Source: Hymenobacter terrestris
Lineage (GTDB): Bacteria > Bacteroidota > Bacteroidia > Cytophagales > Hymenobacteraceae
NCBI RefSeq assembly: GCF_013377905.1
Contig: NZ_JABKAV010000031.1
Span: forward strand, 1-39,101
Length of the DNA: 39,101 bases
Direction: 5' to 3'
In this document: positions 8,326 through 16,535 of the stretch, one piece after another
Position numbering within the stretch: the first letter of the stretch is position 1
Layout of the letters: each line of letters starts with the position of its first letter
Made by a program: the position numbers and the translations under genes
Notes under the pieces: generated by a model
The model's database searches: none
The model's input: only the letters and a program-made list of their open reading frames with translations
What the model was told of the DNA's origin: nothing

Positions 8326-8901
8326 ATGCCCAACGCCCGTTTTCTGCCTCGCCTGTTTCTGGCAGCCGGCCTGCTACTGCCGCCTGCGCTTGCCGCCCAT
8401 GCCCAAACTGCTCCGGAGGCTTTTCCGGCCGCTACCCAGCTCAAGGATGGGGCCTTCCGCCGCGCCGGCCAGACCTACCGGCTGCTCGGCGGCCAGCAAA
8501 CCCGCCTCACCGAAACTCTGGCGCTGGGCAACGGCTTCGAGCTTCGCCCCGATGGCCGGCTCGTGCGTAACGGCGTAACCCGGCAACTGCTGCAGAACGG
8601 CCAAGCCGTTACAATGGAAGGGAACGTAGTGCTGCTGCGCGACGATATGCTCACGCCCGCCGCCATTGCCCGCGCCGATAAGGCCGCTACGGGCGGCAGT
8701 ACCACTAGTATCAGTATTCCAGCCTCGGCCAACATGGCGGCGCTGGTACCGCAGTTCGAACGCACCGCCAGCCGTCTCGCGCAGCTACGGCAGCTAACCG
8801 CATTGCTGGAGCAGCGCACGGCCGCACTGGCTGGCGGCACCACTCCCGCGCCCGGCCTGGAAAAGGAAATTCAGGCTCTCAGCGCCCAGCTTAGCCGCTA
8901 A
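8326..8901 (+). CDS. Secreted DUF6799-type protein
   Basis: 191 aa starting at ATG 8326 (MPNARFLPRL). The open frame extends further upstream, but that part crosses repeat R2 and has no gene-like character. A signal peptide (hydrophobic LFLAAGLLLPPALAAHAQ, cleavage after AHA near residue 25) is followed by repeated KDG/RNG/NG-type beta units (LKDGAFRRAGQTYRL, RPDGRLVRNGV, LLQNGQAVTM). This is the pattern of DUF6799, a Bacteroidota domain of unknown function. The C-terminal 70 residues are helical with a coiled-coil tendency (LAQLRQLTALLEQRTAAL). It is probably periplasmic or outer-membrane associated. No operon partner is evident. Confidence 0.75.
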   Translation: MPNARFLPRLFLAAGLLLPPALAAHAQTAPEAFPAATQLKDGAFRRAGQTYRLLGGQQTRLTETLALGNGFELRPDGRLVRNGVTRQLLQNGQAVTMEGNVVLLRDDMLTPAAIARADKAATGGSTTSISIPASANMAALVPQFERTASRLAQLRQLTALLEQRTAALAGGTTPAPGLEKEIQALSAQLSR

Positions 8902-9252
8902 AGGTCTGCCAACAGATTTGTTCTTTTCCGGACTTCTGGGCCTCGCTTTTTTTGGAAGTGAAGCCCGGAAGCCTTGTTTATGCCCGGCCCATAGCCGGCG
9001 GGGCTGGGGGCCGGCAACGGTAAGCGCAACCCTGGAATATGGCCGATGGACAATACCGTAGTATAAGTAGATTGAAAAATATTTTGGCATTTTCGGTAGC
9101 AGGCCATTGTGAATGGCGGGGCGGTTCTTTACATTTGGATTCTGCCGGTTATTCATCACCCTTTCATCCGGCCCCGTTCCCCAGCTGCGCTCTATGGTTT
9201 AAAGCTCTACGTTTCAGATTTTTCTCGTAGTCTTTATCAACCCGTGGCCTTT
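8902..9252. other. Spacer between DUF6799 gene and sigma factor gene
   Basis: About 350 bases. An imperfect hairpin (TTCCGGACTTC near 8924 with GAAGCCCGGAA near 8966, T-run in the loop) could end transcription of the DUF6799 gene. The part nearest the sigma gene is AT-richer and contains TACGTTTC near 9208, one base off a -7 box, without a convincing -33 partner. No further gene is supported. Confidence 0.4.
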
Positions 9253-9888
9253 ATGGATACCCCGCAGCCGAGCGATTCCGCGCTCATCTCCCTCTACATT
9301 GCTGGTCAGGAAGGGGCATTTGCCCAACTGCTGGAGCGGCACAAGGCCCGCGTGTTTACCACTATCCAACTGATAGTGCGCGACCCCGATACGGCCGAAG
9401 ACTTATTGCAGGATACCTTCATCAAGGCCATCCATACCCTCAAAAGCGGCCGCTACAACGAGGAGGGGAAATTTTCGTCCTGGATTTGCCGGATTGCTCA
9501 CAATATGGCCATCGACAGCTTCCGGCGCGAAAAACGTAGTCCTTTAGTAGCCCTCGACACAACAAGTCATCACTTCAATTCGTTGTCGTTGGCAGAAGAG
9601 GGAACCGAGGCTATGCTTACGCGGGAAGAAACCCACGAGCGGCTGCGGGGCCTGATTCAGGAGCTGCCCGCCGCGCAAAAGGAGGTGTTGCTCATGCGTC
9701 ATTATGGCGATATGAGCTTCCAGGAAATTGCCGATGCAACGGGGGTCAGCATTAACACAGCGCTGGGACGCATGCGTTATGCGCTCATCAACCTGCGGAA
9801 AAAGATGGCCGCGCAACCCGTTTTCTATGATCAAAATCTTTACCCAAGAGACCCTGCTCCGGTACGTGTACAACGAGTTGCCGGCTGA
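9253..9888 (+). CDS. RNA polymerase sigma factor, ECF (sigma-70 family)
   Basis: 211 aa. ECF sigma factors direct RNA polymerase to a small regulon. Region 2 is clear: AFAQLLERHKARVFTTIQLI, then DTAEDLLQDTFIKAI and the -10-binding FSSWICRIAHNMAIDSFRR. Region 4 has LPAAQKEVLLMRHYGDMSFQEIADATGVSINTALGRMRYAL, whose helix-turn-helix binds the -35 element. ATG 9253 was chosen because MDTPQPSDSALISLYIAG aligns with usual ECF starts; the frame continues upstream to 9109 without family character. The 3' end overlaps the next small gene by 62 bases, implying translational coupling. The regulon and signal cannot be deduced. Confidence 0.93.
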   Translation: MDTPQPSDSALISLYIAGQEGAFAQLLERHKARVFTTIQLIVRDPDTAEDLLQDTFIKAIHTLKSGRYNEEGKFSSWICRIAHNMAIDSFRREKRSPLVALDTTSHHFNSLSLAEEGTEAMLTREETHERLRGLIQELPAAQKEVLLMRHYGDMSFQEIADATGVSINTALGRMRYALINLRKKMAAQPVFYDQNLYPRDPAPVRVQRVAG

Positions 9889-10057
9889 TGAGCAGCGCGA
9901 CGTAGAGCAAGCCCTGCTCCACGACCCCGAACTGGCCACTACCTGCGCCGACCTGCTTCTGGCCCAGCAAAGCCTCGACGAGTTGCGCACGACTCCCTCG
10001 GCCCGCACCACCGATACTATTCTGCACTACTCGCGCACGTTTCCGCAGCTGAAGTAA
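9827..10057 (+). CDS. Small protein overlapping the ECF sigma gene (possible anti-sigma or regulator)
   Basis: 76 aa, ATG 9827, overlapping the sigma factor gene by 62 bases in another frame. The sequence is helical and acidic in the middle (TLLRYVYNELPADEQRDVEQ, LLLAQQSLDEL), reminiscent of the N-terminal helix of cytoplasmic anti-sigma domains. It has one cysteine, so it is not a zinc (HxxxCxxC) anti-sigma factor, and no membrane segment. The position directly after an ECF gene suggests it modulates that factor; this is inference. A hairpin terminator follows at 10084-10121. Confidence 0.7.
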   Translation: MIKIFTQETLLRYVYNELPADEQRDVEQALLHDPELATTCADLLLAQQSLDELRTTPSARTTDTILHYSRTFPQLK

Positions 10058-10083
10058 CCCGGTTTTTTCTGCGCCACTGGCCC

Positions 10084-10125
10084 AAGCCGCGCTGCTGCCT
10101 TCATCGGCTGCAGCGCGGCTTTTGT
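10084..10125 (+). terminator. Rho-independent terminator after the sigma operon
   Basis: A 12-bp perfect stem AAGCCGCGCTGC (10084-10095) with GCAGCGCGGCTT (10110-10121), a 14-base loop and a short T-run (TTTTG). It sits 27 bases after the stop of the small overlapping gene. Confidence 0.7.
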
Positions 10126-10180
10126 GGTTTTGGGTTACGGCGGGGGCGGTGGTGTTCGGGTTTCTTCGTAATGTTGCCCC

Positions 10181-10903
10181 ATGCGCAAAACCGAGCGGTA
10201 CCGCCACTTCACCGACTACTTCATCACCCACTTTCCGGAGCCGGAAACCGAGCTGACGTTTGCCAACCCCTACGAGCTGATCGTGGCCGTGGTGCTCAGC
10301 GCCCAGTGCACTGATAAACGCGTAAACCTGGTGACGCCCGCACTATTGGCGCAGTTCCCAACGCCCGCGCATCTGGCCGCCGCTTCGGCCGAGGAAATCT
10401 TCCCGTTCATCCGCAGCATTTCCTATCCCAACAACAAGGCCAAGCACCTCGCTGGGCTGGGGCGGATGCTGGCGCAGGATTTCGGGGGTGAGGTGCCCGG
10501 TACCATCGAAGAACTGCAGCGGCTGCCCGGCGTAGGGCGCAAAACGGCCAACGTCATCGTGTCGGTGGTGTACAACCAACCGGCAATGGCCGTCGATACG
10601 CATGTTTTCCGGGTGTCGCATCGGCTGGGACTGGTGGCTAAAACGGCCACTACGCCGCTGGCAGTGGAGAAAGAGTTGGTCTGCCACATTCCCGAAGTCC
10701 TCATTCCTAAGGCCCACCACTGGCTGATTCTGCACGGCCGTTACATATGCGTGGCCCGCCAGCCTAAGTGCGCCCAATGCCCGCTTACCAGCTGGTGCAA
10801 ATACTACGCTGACGTGGTAAGCAAGCAGGAGATAATTCCGGTAAAATCAGCTTCCAAAGCAAAGAAAAGCCAGATTAATAGCAAATCGGGTACAACAAAG
10901 TAA
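10181..10903 (+). CDS. nth: Endonuclease III (DNA glycosylase/AP lyase)
   Basis: 240 aa. This base-excision-repair enzyme removes oxidised pyrimidines and nicks the abasic site. The helix-hairpin-helix LPGVGRKTANVI (115-126) carries the catalytic lysine K121, and VDTHVFRVSHRLGL carries the catalytic aspartate D139. The 4Fe-4S cluster motif C-x6-C-x2-C-x5-C is intact at C190, C197, C200 and C206. Bacterial homologues are about 210-225 aa; the extra C-terminal tail is lysine- and serine-rich (KSASKAKKSQ). The start ATG 10181 has a near-consensus TAATGTTG only five bases upstream, as for several genes here. It converges with the glycosyltransferase gene. Confidence 0.97.
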   Translation: MRKTERYRHFTDYFITHFPEPETELTFANPYELIVAVVLSAQCTDKRVNLVTPALLAQFPTPAHLAAASAEEIFPFIRSISYPNNKAKHLAGLGRMLAQDFGGEVPGTIEELQRLPGVGRKTANVIVSVVYNQPAMAVDTHVFRVSHRLGLVAKTATTPLAVEKELVCHIPEVLIPKAHHWLILHGRYICVARQPKCAQCPLTSWCKYYADVVSKQEIIPVKSASKAKKSQINSKSGTTK

Positions 10904-10938
10904 ATAAGTAGTCCTAGGGAGTACAAAGATTAGTTGGC

Positions 10939-12162
10939 TCAGCCAGATGCTTGCTCCAGAATGTGTTGCATTGTTCTGCCGAGTTGTTTGCGGTCGAATT
11001 TGGCAACTGCCAACTCCCGGCCTCGTGCCCCGGCGGCCTGCAGCCGTGCCGGCTGAGCCAGCAACTCCGCCAGCAGCTGCGCCAGCGCCGGCGCATCGTC
11101 GGCGGGCGAGTACCAGCCGCAGCCGTGGCGCTCCAGCAGCTCCCGCGTCCAGCCCGGGTTGGTCACGATAACCGGAGTTCCTACGGCCAGACTATCGTAG
11201 AACTTGGCCGGCGAGTTGGTGTCGAGCACCGGCAGGCCCAGGAACGGCGCTATCGATACCTCTGCCAGCCGAAACCAACTGAACACCGCATGGCGCGGCT
11301 GCGGCGGTACCACCCGGATGGCCGGGGTGCGCCGGGCGGCGGCGGCCAGTTCCTCAGCATAAAACCCTAATCCCATAAACAGCCAGACCACGTCGGGCTG
11401 AGTGGCGGCCAGTGCCTCGGCCGCGGCCAGCAGCAGCGGAATGGCATTAGCCCGCCCAAACGTGCCGGCGTACAGAATCACGCGCTTGCCCTCCAGCTGC
11501 TGTTCGCGACGCAACGTGGCTACGGCCTCATCGGTGGCGCGGGCGGCTAGCTCCAGGTCGGTGCCGTTGAGACTGGTGTGTACTTTGGCGGGGTCGAAGG
11601 ACCAGCGCGAGCCGGCGGCCTGGCCGACGTGGCGCACGTGGCGGCTCATATCGGGCGAGAGTGTAACAACGGCCCGCGCCTGCTGGTAGAGCCGGCCTTC
11701 AAGACCATAGAGGGCGCGCCGGGCCAGCGGGTTGGGCACCGCGCCCATGGCAATCGGGAAGTCAGGCCACAAATCCTGCACCTCAAACACCCAGGGTACC
11801 CGCCGCCACCGCGCTACCTGCGCCGCGGCCCAGGCGGCTGTAAGCGGTGTGCTGATGCCCCAGATGACATCGGGCTTAGCTATGCGCAACCCTTCGCGCA
11901 GGGCGTAGGCCGCGTACTGCGCGAAAGCCAGCCCGCGCCGGGCCACCCCCATGTGGTTCTCGTAGGCAATGTCGGCGGCGTGCAACTCTACGCCGGGTGG
12001 TACCCACGGAAACTCGTGGGTCAGGCGCTGCGGCTCCCAGGTGCGGGTGGTAATAAGCGTAATGTGGTGCGTTTGGGCCAGCTGGGCCAACAGCGAGTAG
12101 TGCCGGCTGGTAGCCGGACAGTCGGGGTTGGTGTGGTACTGGCTGAAAACGGCAATATGCAT
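10939..12162 (-). CDS. Glycosyltransferase family 4 protein
   Basis: 407 aa from ATG 12160-12162 (MHIAVFSQYHTNPDCPATSR). An upstream in-frame ATG at 12216 would add 18 residues but runs into repeat R3's flank and is less likely. The GT-B fold is recognisable. The N-terminal acceptor domain has VPWVFEVQDLWPDFPIAMG. The C-terminal nucleotide-sugar domain has VILYAGTFGRANAIPLLLAA and SPAKFYDSLAVGTPVIVTN, with the GT4 acidic E-x7-E region altered (here SPAKFYDSLAVG). It resembles WbuB-like enzymes that add a sugar during O-antigen or capsule synthesis. It is cytoplasmic or membrane-associated. The neighbours gmhA, an ABC exporter and a Wzi-like protein support an envelope-polysaccharide role. Confidence 0.88.
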   Translation of the reverse strand: MHIAVFSQYHTNPDCPATSRHYSLLAQLAQTHHITLITTRTWEPQRLTHEFPWVPPGVELHAADIAYENHMGVARRGLAFAQYAAYALREGLRIAKPDVIWGISTPLTAAWAAAQVARWRRVPWVFEVQDLWPDFPIAMGAVPNPLARRALYGLEGRLYQQARAVVTLSPDMSRHVRHVGQAAGSRWSFDPAKVHTSLNGTDLELAARATDEAVATLRREQQLEGKRVILYAGTFGRANAIPLLLAAAEALAATQPDVVWLFMGLGFYAEELAAAARRTPAIRVVPPQPRHAVFSWFRLAEVSIAPFLGLPVLDTNSPAKFYDSLAVGTPVIVTNPGWTRELLERHGCGWYSPADDAPALAQLLAELLAQPARLQAAGARGRELAVAKFDRKQLGRTMQHILEQASG

Positions 12163-12219
12163 GGGTTGAGCGGTTAGCCCGTAGCAGCTATTAGCTGATG
12201 GCTTTTCTGCTGACAAAAG

Positions 12220-12318
12220 AACGTCATTCAGAGCGAAGCGAAGAATCTCGCGTGAAGTCGTTGGTATGATAGCTCAACGACTTCACGCGAGATTCTTCGC
12301 TTCGCTCTGAATGACGTT
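12220..12318. repeat. Palindromic repeat element R3 (44-bp perfect stem)
   Basis: The left arm (12220-12263, beginning AACGTCATTCAGAGCGAAGC) and right arm (12275-12318, ending GCTTCGCTCTGAATGACGTT) are perfect complements over 44 bases, with an 11-base loop. It lies between gmhA and the glycosyltransferase gene, both on the minus strand. It belongs to the CGTCATTCAGAGC subfamily together with R5. It could also act as a transcript end or mRNA-stabilising hairpin. Confidence 0.85.
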
Positions 12319-12342
12319 TTTCCAGTCTTTTTACCTCATTCT

Positions 12343-12951
12343 CTACTCGCCGACAGCCGGCTCGGCTACTAGCTGCTCAATCAGTAGAATCATGATGTGG
12401 ATGGCCTTGATGTGGATTTCCTGAATCCGGTCGGCGTAGCCGGTATGCGGGGGGCGGATTTCCACGTCGCTCAAGCCCGCTAGCAGACCGCCATCCTTAC
12501 CCGTGAGGCTAACCACGCGCATCCCGGCGGTACGGGCGGCCTCGGCAGCGCGCAGAATGTTAGGCGAGTTACCGCTGGTGCTGATGGCCAGTAGCACGTC
12601 GGCCGGCCGGCCCAGGGCCTCTACATAGCGGCTGAACACATACTCGTAGCCGAAGTCGTTGGCCACGCAGCTCATGTGCGAGGCTTCGGTGAGGGCAATA
12701 GCGGCCAGCGCGGGACGGTTTTGGCGGTAACGGCCGGTGAGCTCCTCGGCAAAATGCTGGGCGTCGCAGAGCGAGCCGCCGTTGCCGCAGGTCAGGATTT
12801 TGCCGCCGGCCCGCAGTGAACTAGCCATAAGGCGGGCCGCTTGTTCAATGGCAGCCAGGTTGGCCGGGTTCTGCACGAACTGCGTCAGCACCGTCTGCGC
12901 TTCGGTCAGCTCGGCGCGAATTTGTTCAGTAAGCGAAAGGGGAGAAATCAC
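12343..12951 (-). CDS. gmhA: D-sedoheptulose-7-phosphate isomerase (phosphoheptose isomerase)
   Basis: 202 aa, near the usual 190-200. GmhA converts sedoheptulose 7-phosphate to D-glycero-D-manno-heptose 7-phosphate, the first step toward ADP- or GDP-heptose for LPS core or surface glycans. The SIS fold is evident: [20 protein letters not shown] (52-71) and [13 protein letters not shown] for phosphate binding. E70 and H180 ([13 protein letters not shown]) match the catalytic Glu65/His180 of the E. coli enzyme. Only 12 bases separate it from the upstream small membrane protein gene, so the two are probably cotranscribed. The other heptose genes are not in the window. Confidence 0.93.
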   Translation of the reverse strand: MISPLSLTEQIRAELTEAQTVLTQFVQNPANLAAIEQAARLMASSLRAGGKILTCGNGGSLCDAQHFAEELTGRYRQNRPALAAIALTEASHMSCVANDFGYEYVFSRYVEALGRPADVLLAISTSGNSPNILRAAEAARTAGMRVVSLTGKDGGLLAGLSDVEIRPPHTGYADRIQEIHIKAIHIMILLIEQLVAEPAVGE

Positions 12952-12963
12952 AAAAGCGGGGGC

Positions 12964-13404
12964 TTATAACGGCCGGGAACTGTCGTCGGCGGGCGGGATA
13001 ATCGTGTTGGGTTGCTGCATCGGCGCGTTACTCAGGCTGGGGTCCGACTGCGGATACAGCGGCTGGTCGGGGTAGGTGGTTACGCCGGTGCGGGGCGAAA
13101 CGGGCGGACGCTCGGCGGCGCGCTGCTGCTCCAGCTGGTTGTCGTAGAGGCGGGCTTTCAACTCGTTGATTTTGCGGTCGGAAGCGGCCATTTCGCGGCG
13201 CAGCAAGGTGCTGTCGAGGTTTTCGGTGAGTAAATGCAGGCTTAACAGCACCACGGCCACCGCCAGCAGCGTGTAATAAAGGCTTTCAGCTGAGCCAGCC
13301 ATACCCACGAAGCTGGTCTGTACCGAAGGCAGCAGTAGTACCAGCAGTGCCAGCACCAGAAAAATCATGACCAGAATAGTAACCAGACGTTTGAGAGCAA
13401 GCAT
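12964..13404 (-). CDS. Hypothetical membrane protein with two N-terminal spans and coiled coil
   Basis: 146 aa starting at ATG 13402-13404 (MLALKRLVTILVMIFLVLAL). Two hydrophobic segments at about residues 8-25 and 41-58 are followed by a charged helical stretch (REMAASDRKINELKARLYDN, likely coiled coil) and a proline-rich tail. The likely topology is a membrane hairpin with a soluble tail. I do not recognise the family. It precedes gmhA by 12 bases on the same strand. A CAAAGGTA box (reverse complement of TACCTTTG, 13409-13416) is only 4 bases from the start codon, suggesting an essentially leaderless transcript. Confidence 0.75.
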   Translation of the reverse strand: MLALKRLVTILVMIFLVLALLVLLLPSVQTSFVGMAGSAESLYYTLLAVAVVLLSLHLLTENLDSTLLRREMAASDRKINELKARLYDNQLEQQRAAERPPVSPRTGVTTYPDQPLYPQSDPSLSNAPMQQPNTIIPPADDSSRPL

Positions 13405-13534
13405 ATCACAAAGGTAAAGCAGAGGAGAAAGGCGGCCCATTCATACGGTTAAAACGAATTGGCGGACTAAATATAGCATTTTACAAATAGGCAGCGAAAA
13501 TCCTATGGTTGAACTTAGCTGGATTTGAGGGGTG

Positions 13535-15382
13535 CTAAATCGGTTCGCTGCCAGCTGCCTGCATCGTGCTCAGGCGTTGGTAAAGGCCGCCAGTTCGGCG
13601 CAACAGCTGCTCGTGGGTGCCGCGCTCCGCAATCCGCCCGTGCTGGAGCACGATAATCTCGTCGGCGTGCTGCACGGTGCTCAGGCGGTGGGCAATTACG
13701 AGGCTGGTGCGGTTTTGCATGAGGCGCGTGAGGGCCTGTTGCACCAGCTGCTCGCTCTCGGTATCGAGGGCCGAAGTGGCTTCATCAAGAATGAGAATGG
13801 GTGGGTTGCGCAGAATAGCCCGCGCAATGCTCAGGCGCTGCCGCTGCCCGCCCGACAGGCGCGAGCCCCGGTCGCCGATAACGGTTTGGTAGCCCTCGGG
13901 CGTAGCCACAATGAACTCGTGGGCGTTGGCAATGCGGGCGGCTTCCATTACCTCGGCCTCGGTGGCTTCGGTATTGAAGCGGATGTTGTTGAAAATGGTG
14001 TCGTTGAACAGGATGCTCTCCTGCGTGACGATGCCCATCTGGTCGCGCACCGAATGGATGGTGCAGTCGCGCACGTCGAGGCCGTCGATGAGCAGCTGGC
14101 CGCCGGTGGGGTCGTAAAAACGAGGCAACAGGTCGGCCAGCGTGCTTTTGCCGCCGCCGCTGGGGCCTACCAACGCCACCGTTTTGCCCTTTTCAATGGT
14201 TAGGTTGATGTCGTCGAGCACCGTGGCCTCGCCGTAGCCGAAGCGCAGGTTGCGCAGCTCGATGCGGTTCTGGAAGGGCGGCAGTACCTGCGCGCCGGGC
14301 GTGTCGCGAATCAGCGGTTCGGTATCGATGATGCTCAGCACCCGCTCGCCGGCCACCAGCCCGCGCTGAATATTGCCAAACGACGATGACAGGGCCTTGG
14401 CTGGCGTGAGCACCTGCGAAAATAGCACCACGTAGGTAATAAAGGTTTCGCCCGTTAGGTTGGATTGACCGCCCAGAATCAAGGTGCCGCCGAAATATAG
14501 CAGACCCGCAACGACGGTTACTCCCGCAAATTCGGAGAAAGGAGACGCTAGGTCACGGGTGTTGTCGATGCGGCGCGAGGTGCGGGCATATTGGTCGTTC
14601 TGTTCTTCAAACTTGCCTTCGATATAGTTTTGGGCGTTGAAGGCTTTTATCACGCGAATACCACCCAGCGTTTCATCAATCACTGATAACATGGAGCCAA
14701 GAGTGCTTTGACTCTGCTTGGCTTGCTGGCGTAGTCGTTTGGCCACGCCAGCAATTAGAATGCCCGAAATCGGCAGCAGAATCAGCGTAAACAGCGTTAG
14801 GGGCACCGACATGTAGAACAATACCACGAAAAAGGCGATAATCTTGATCGGCTCCTGAATTACAGCCGTCATGGTATTTACCACCGATGATTCCACTTCC
14901 TGCACATCGGCCGTGAAGCGCGACATCAAATCACCCTTCCGCTCGTCGGCAAAGTAGCCCAGCTGCAGCTGCAGGATGCGGCGATATAAATCGTGGCGCA
15001 GGTTGCGGATGACGCGGGCCCGCACCTTGGCCAGCAGCCGTAAGCTCAAGTAGCGAAACAGGTTGCTCAACAGCACTGACACTACCACGATGATGCACAC
15101 AAAGGTTAGGGCACCCATGGTGCCCTGCGTGGCCAGCACATCGGCAAAGAAGTAATTAAACGTGTCCTTCACCCAGTCGAGGCTCAGATGAAAAGCCGGC
15201 AGCTGGCTGGGAGCCTGGGTGGGGACCTGGTCGGTTTTCTCGAACAGAACCTGGAGCAACGGCATAATCAAGGCGAAGTTGGCCACCCCGAAAATCGTGG
15301 TCAGTACAGTGAAAAGCAGGTACTGGGGTAAGAAAGCAGCCCAAGGGCGGGCATACTGCAGAATGCGGAGGTAGGTTTTCAT
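13535..15382 (-). CDS. ABC exporter, ATP-binding/permease fusion (MsbA-like)
   Basis: 615 aa from ATG 15380-15382 (MKTYLRILQYARPW). A six-helix type I exporter domain (about 1-350) is fused to an ATPase. Walker A is GPSGGGKS (406-413), the signature LSGGQ 509-513, Walker B ILILDEA (529-535) and the H-loop histidine H565 in IAHRLS. Homodimeric exporters of this kind flip lipids or lipid-linked sugars across the inner membrane or export drugs; MsbA-like function is favoured by the nearby glycan genes but not proven. An alternative upstream start would add 20 residues. CAAAGGTA at 15392-15399, ten bases before the start, is a likely -7 box. It is divergent from the Rieske gene. Confidence 0.92.
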   Translation of the reverse strand: MKTYLRILQYARPWAAFLPQYLLFTVLTTIFGVANFALIMPLLQVLFEKTDQVPTQAPSQLPAFHLSLDWVKDTFNYFFADVLATQGTMGALTFVCIIVVVSVLLSNLFRYLSLRLLAKVRARVIRNLRHDLYRRILQLQLGYFADERKGDLMSRFTADVQEVESSVVNTMTAVIQEPIKIIAFFVVLFYMSVPLTLFTLILLPISGILIAGVAKRLRQQAKQSQSTLGSMLSVIDETLGGIRVIKAFNAQNYIEGKFEEQNDQYARTSRRIDNTRDLASPFSEFAGVTVVAGLLYFGGTLILGGQSNLTGETFITYVVLFSQVLTPAKALSSSFGNIQRGLVAGERVLSIIDTEPLIRDTPGAQVLPPFQNRIELRNLRFGYGEATVLDDINLTIEKGKTVALVGPSGGGKSTLADLLPRFYDPTGGQLLIDGLDVRDCTIHSVRDQMGIVTQESILFNDTIFNNIRFNTEATEAEVMEAARIANAHEFIVATPEGYQTVIGDRGSRLSGGQRQRLSIARAILRNPPILILDEATSALDTESEQLVQQALTRLMQNRTSLVIAHRLSTVQHADEIIVLQHGRIAERGTHEQLLRRTGGLYQRLSTMQAAGSEPI

Positions 15383-15526
15383 GGGCAGCCGCAAAGGTAG
15401 GATATCCGGCGACCCTACGACCCGGCAACCAGCCAAGTCCAAACCCGACAGTTAGCCGTATCTTCCCTGGGGCGGGCAGCTTTGCTGCTCTGGCGTGAGT
15501 TACCCGTCAGTTTTTCCCTTCCAGAT

Positions 15527-15970
15527 ATGAATCGTAAGGATTTCATTCAGTTGTGCGTGTTGGGTACGGCCGCCGTGGCCACCGGCACCCTGCACAGCTG
15601 CGGCAAAGACGATGGCGTAAGCCCCGGCGGGAGTGCTACCCCGCCCCCAGCGTCCGGTAGCATCGATTTCACGCTCGACCTTACGGCTCCAGCCAACGCC
15701 CAGCTGGCGGCCGGCACGGGCTTCGTGTATGGGGCCGGCAACCAGGTGCTGGTGGCCAAAACCAGCGCCGGGGCCTACGTGGCATTGCAGGCCAGCTGTA
15801 CCCACGAGGGCGTGATGCTCAGCTTCAACAGCGGCACCAACCAGGTGCAGTGCCCCCGGCACGGCGGCACCTACAGCAGCACCGGCACCGTGCTGGCCGG
15901 CCCGCCGCCCGCCTCACTCAAGCAATACACCGTGGTCCAAACCGGCAACTCGCTCCGTATTACGGGTTGA
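15527..15970 (+). CDS. Rieske [2Fe-2S] protein, exported lipoprotein-like
   Basis: 147 aa from ATG 15527 (MNRKDFIQLCVLGTAAVATG). The N-terminus resembles a Tat signal (N-R-K-D-F-I) running into a hydrophobic stretch and LHSC at residues 22-25, a possible lipobox. A Gly/Pro/Ser linker leads to the Rieske domain. The ligands are present: SCTHEGV (C-x-H) and QCPRHGGTY (C-x-x-H), with GPPPASLKQYTV after them as in soluble Rieske ferredoxins. It would carry electrons in the periplasm. Its partner oxidase or cytochrome is not in the window. It stands alone and ends at a strong terminator 22 bases downstream. Confidence 0.9.
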   Translation: MNRKDFIQLCVLGTAAVATGTLHSCGKDDGVSPGGSATPPPASGSIDFTLDLTAPANAQLAAGTGFVYGAGNQVLVAKTSAGAYVALQASCTHEGVMLSFNSGTNQVQCPRHGGTYSSTGTVLAGPPPASLKQYTVVQTGNSLRITG

Positions 15971-15991
15971 GAATTACCGGATCAAAAATGC

Positions 15992-16027
15992 AAAAGCCCC
16001 GTCGGTACGTAACCGACGGGGCTTTTT
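15992..16027. terminator. Bidirectional Rho-independent terminator
   Basis: A perfect 15-bp stem AAAAGCCCCGTCGGT (15992-16006) with its complement (16012-16026), a 5-base loop and T-runs on both strands. It lies between the convergent Rieske gene and the 112-aa hypothetical gene and serves both. Confidence 0.92.
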
Positions 16028-16046
16028 GGTGGGCGACAATGGTAGG

Positions 16047-16385
16047 TTAGCCAGCTCCGAAAATGCTGATAACCTCAATGCGACCCACTAGCTGGCGGTT
16101 GAACTCGGCTAACTCCTCGGCCGGCACAAGCAGCGCGTCGGGCTCCCGACTACCTACCTGCTCCACCGGCAACTGGGCGGCGTAGTCGGCAAACAGCGCA
16201 AAGCGTAGCAGGTAGCTCGAATCAGCGCCTGCTAAACCAGTTACCGATTCGGGTGGGGTGAGGTAGAAAACCAGCGGCTCCGGCTGAGCCAACGGAAACG
16301 CCAGCCAGTCAGAAGCTGCAATCCAATCCAGCTCGGCCTGAGTGACGGGCCGGTAGAGCAGCACTGTGGCCGGGTCGTGGCGCAT
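16047..16385 (-). CDS. Hypothetical protein, 112 aa (ADP-ribosylation/crystallin-J1-labelled family?)
   Basis: 112 aa, soluble. The pattern TVLLYRPVTQAELDWIAASDWLAFP, FYLTPP, SYLLRFALFADYAAQLPVEQVG and LLVPAEELAEFNRQLVGRIEVI resembles a family of short bacterial proteins often labelled ADP-ribosylation/crystallin J1. That label is inherited rather than experimentally based, and this comparison is from memory. No catalytic motif is evident. It lies between a terminator and palindromic element R4 and has no operon partner. Confidence 0.7.
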   Translation of the reverse strand: MRHDPATVLLYRPVTQAELDWIAASDWLAFPLAQPEPLVFYLTPPESVTGLAGADSSYLLRFALFADYAAQLPVEQVGSREPDALLVPAEELAEFNRQLVGRIEVISIFGAG

Positions 16386-16411
16386 GGTGGGGCGAATGCG
16401 TGGGTTGGTAA

Positions 16412-16523
16412 AATAAGCACGTCATGCTGAGCGGAGCCGAAGCATCTCTACCACAATGCTAACCCTAACGGTTGTAACGATGCAGTAGAGATGCTTCGGC
16501 AAGCTCAGCATGACGTGCTTATT
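16412..16523. repeat. Palindromic repeat element R4
   Basis: The outer 21 bases AATAAGCACGTCATGCTGAG+C (16412-16432) are perfectly complementary to 16503-16523. The inner part continues with CCGAAGCATCTCTAC and GTAGAGATGCTTCGG, then a central unpaired stretch. It shares the arm GAGATGCTTCGGCAAGCTC with R1 and R2. It lies 12 bases from the stop codon of the Wzi-like gene and so may also terminate that transcript. Confidence 0.85.
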
Positions 16524-16535
16524 CTAATCCCTGAT

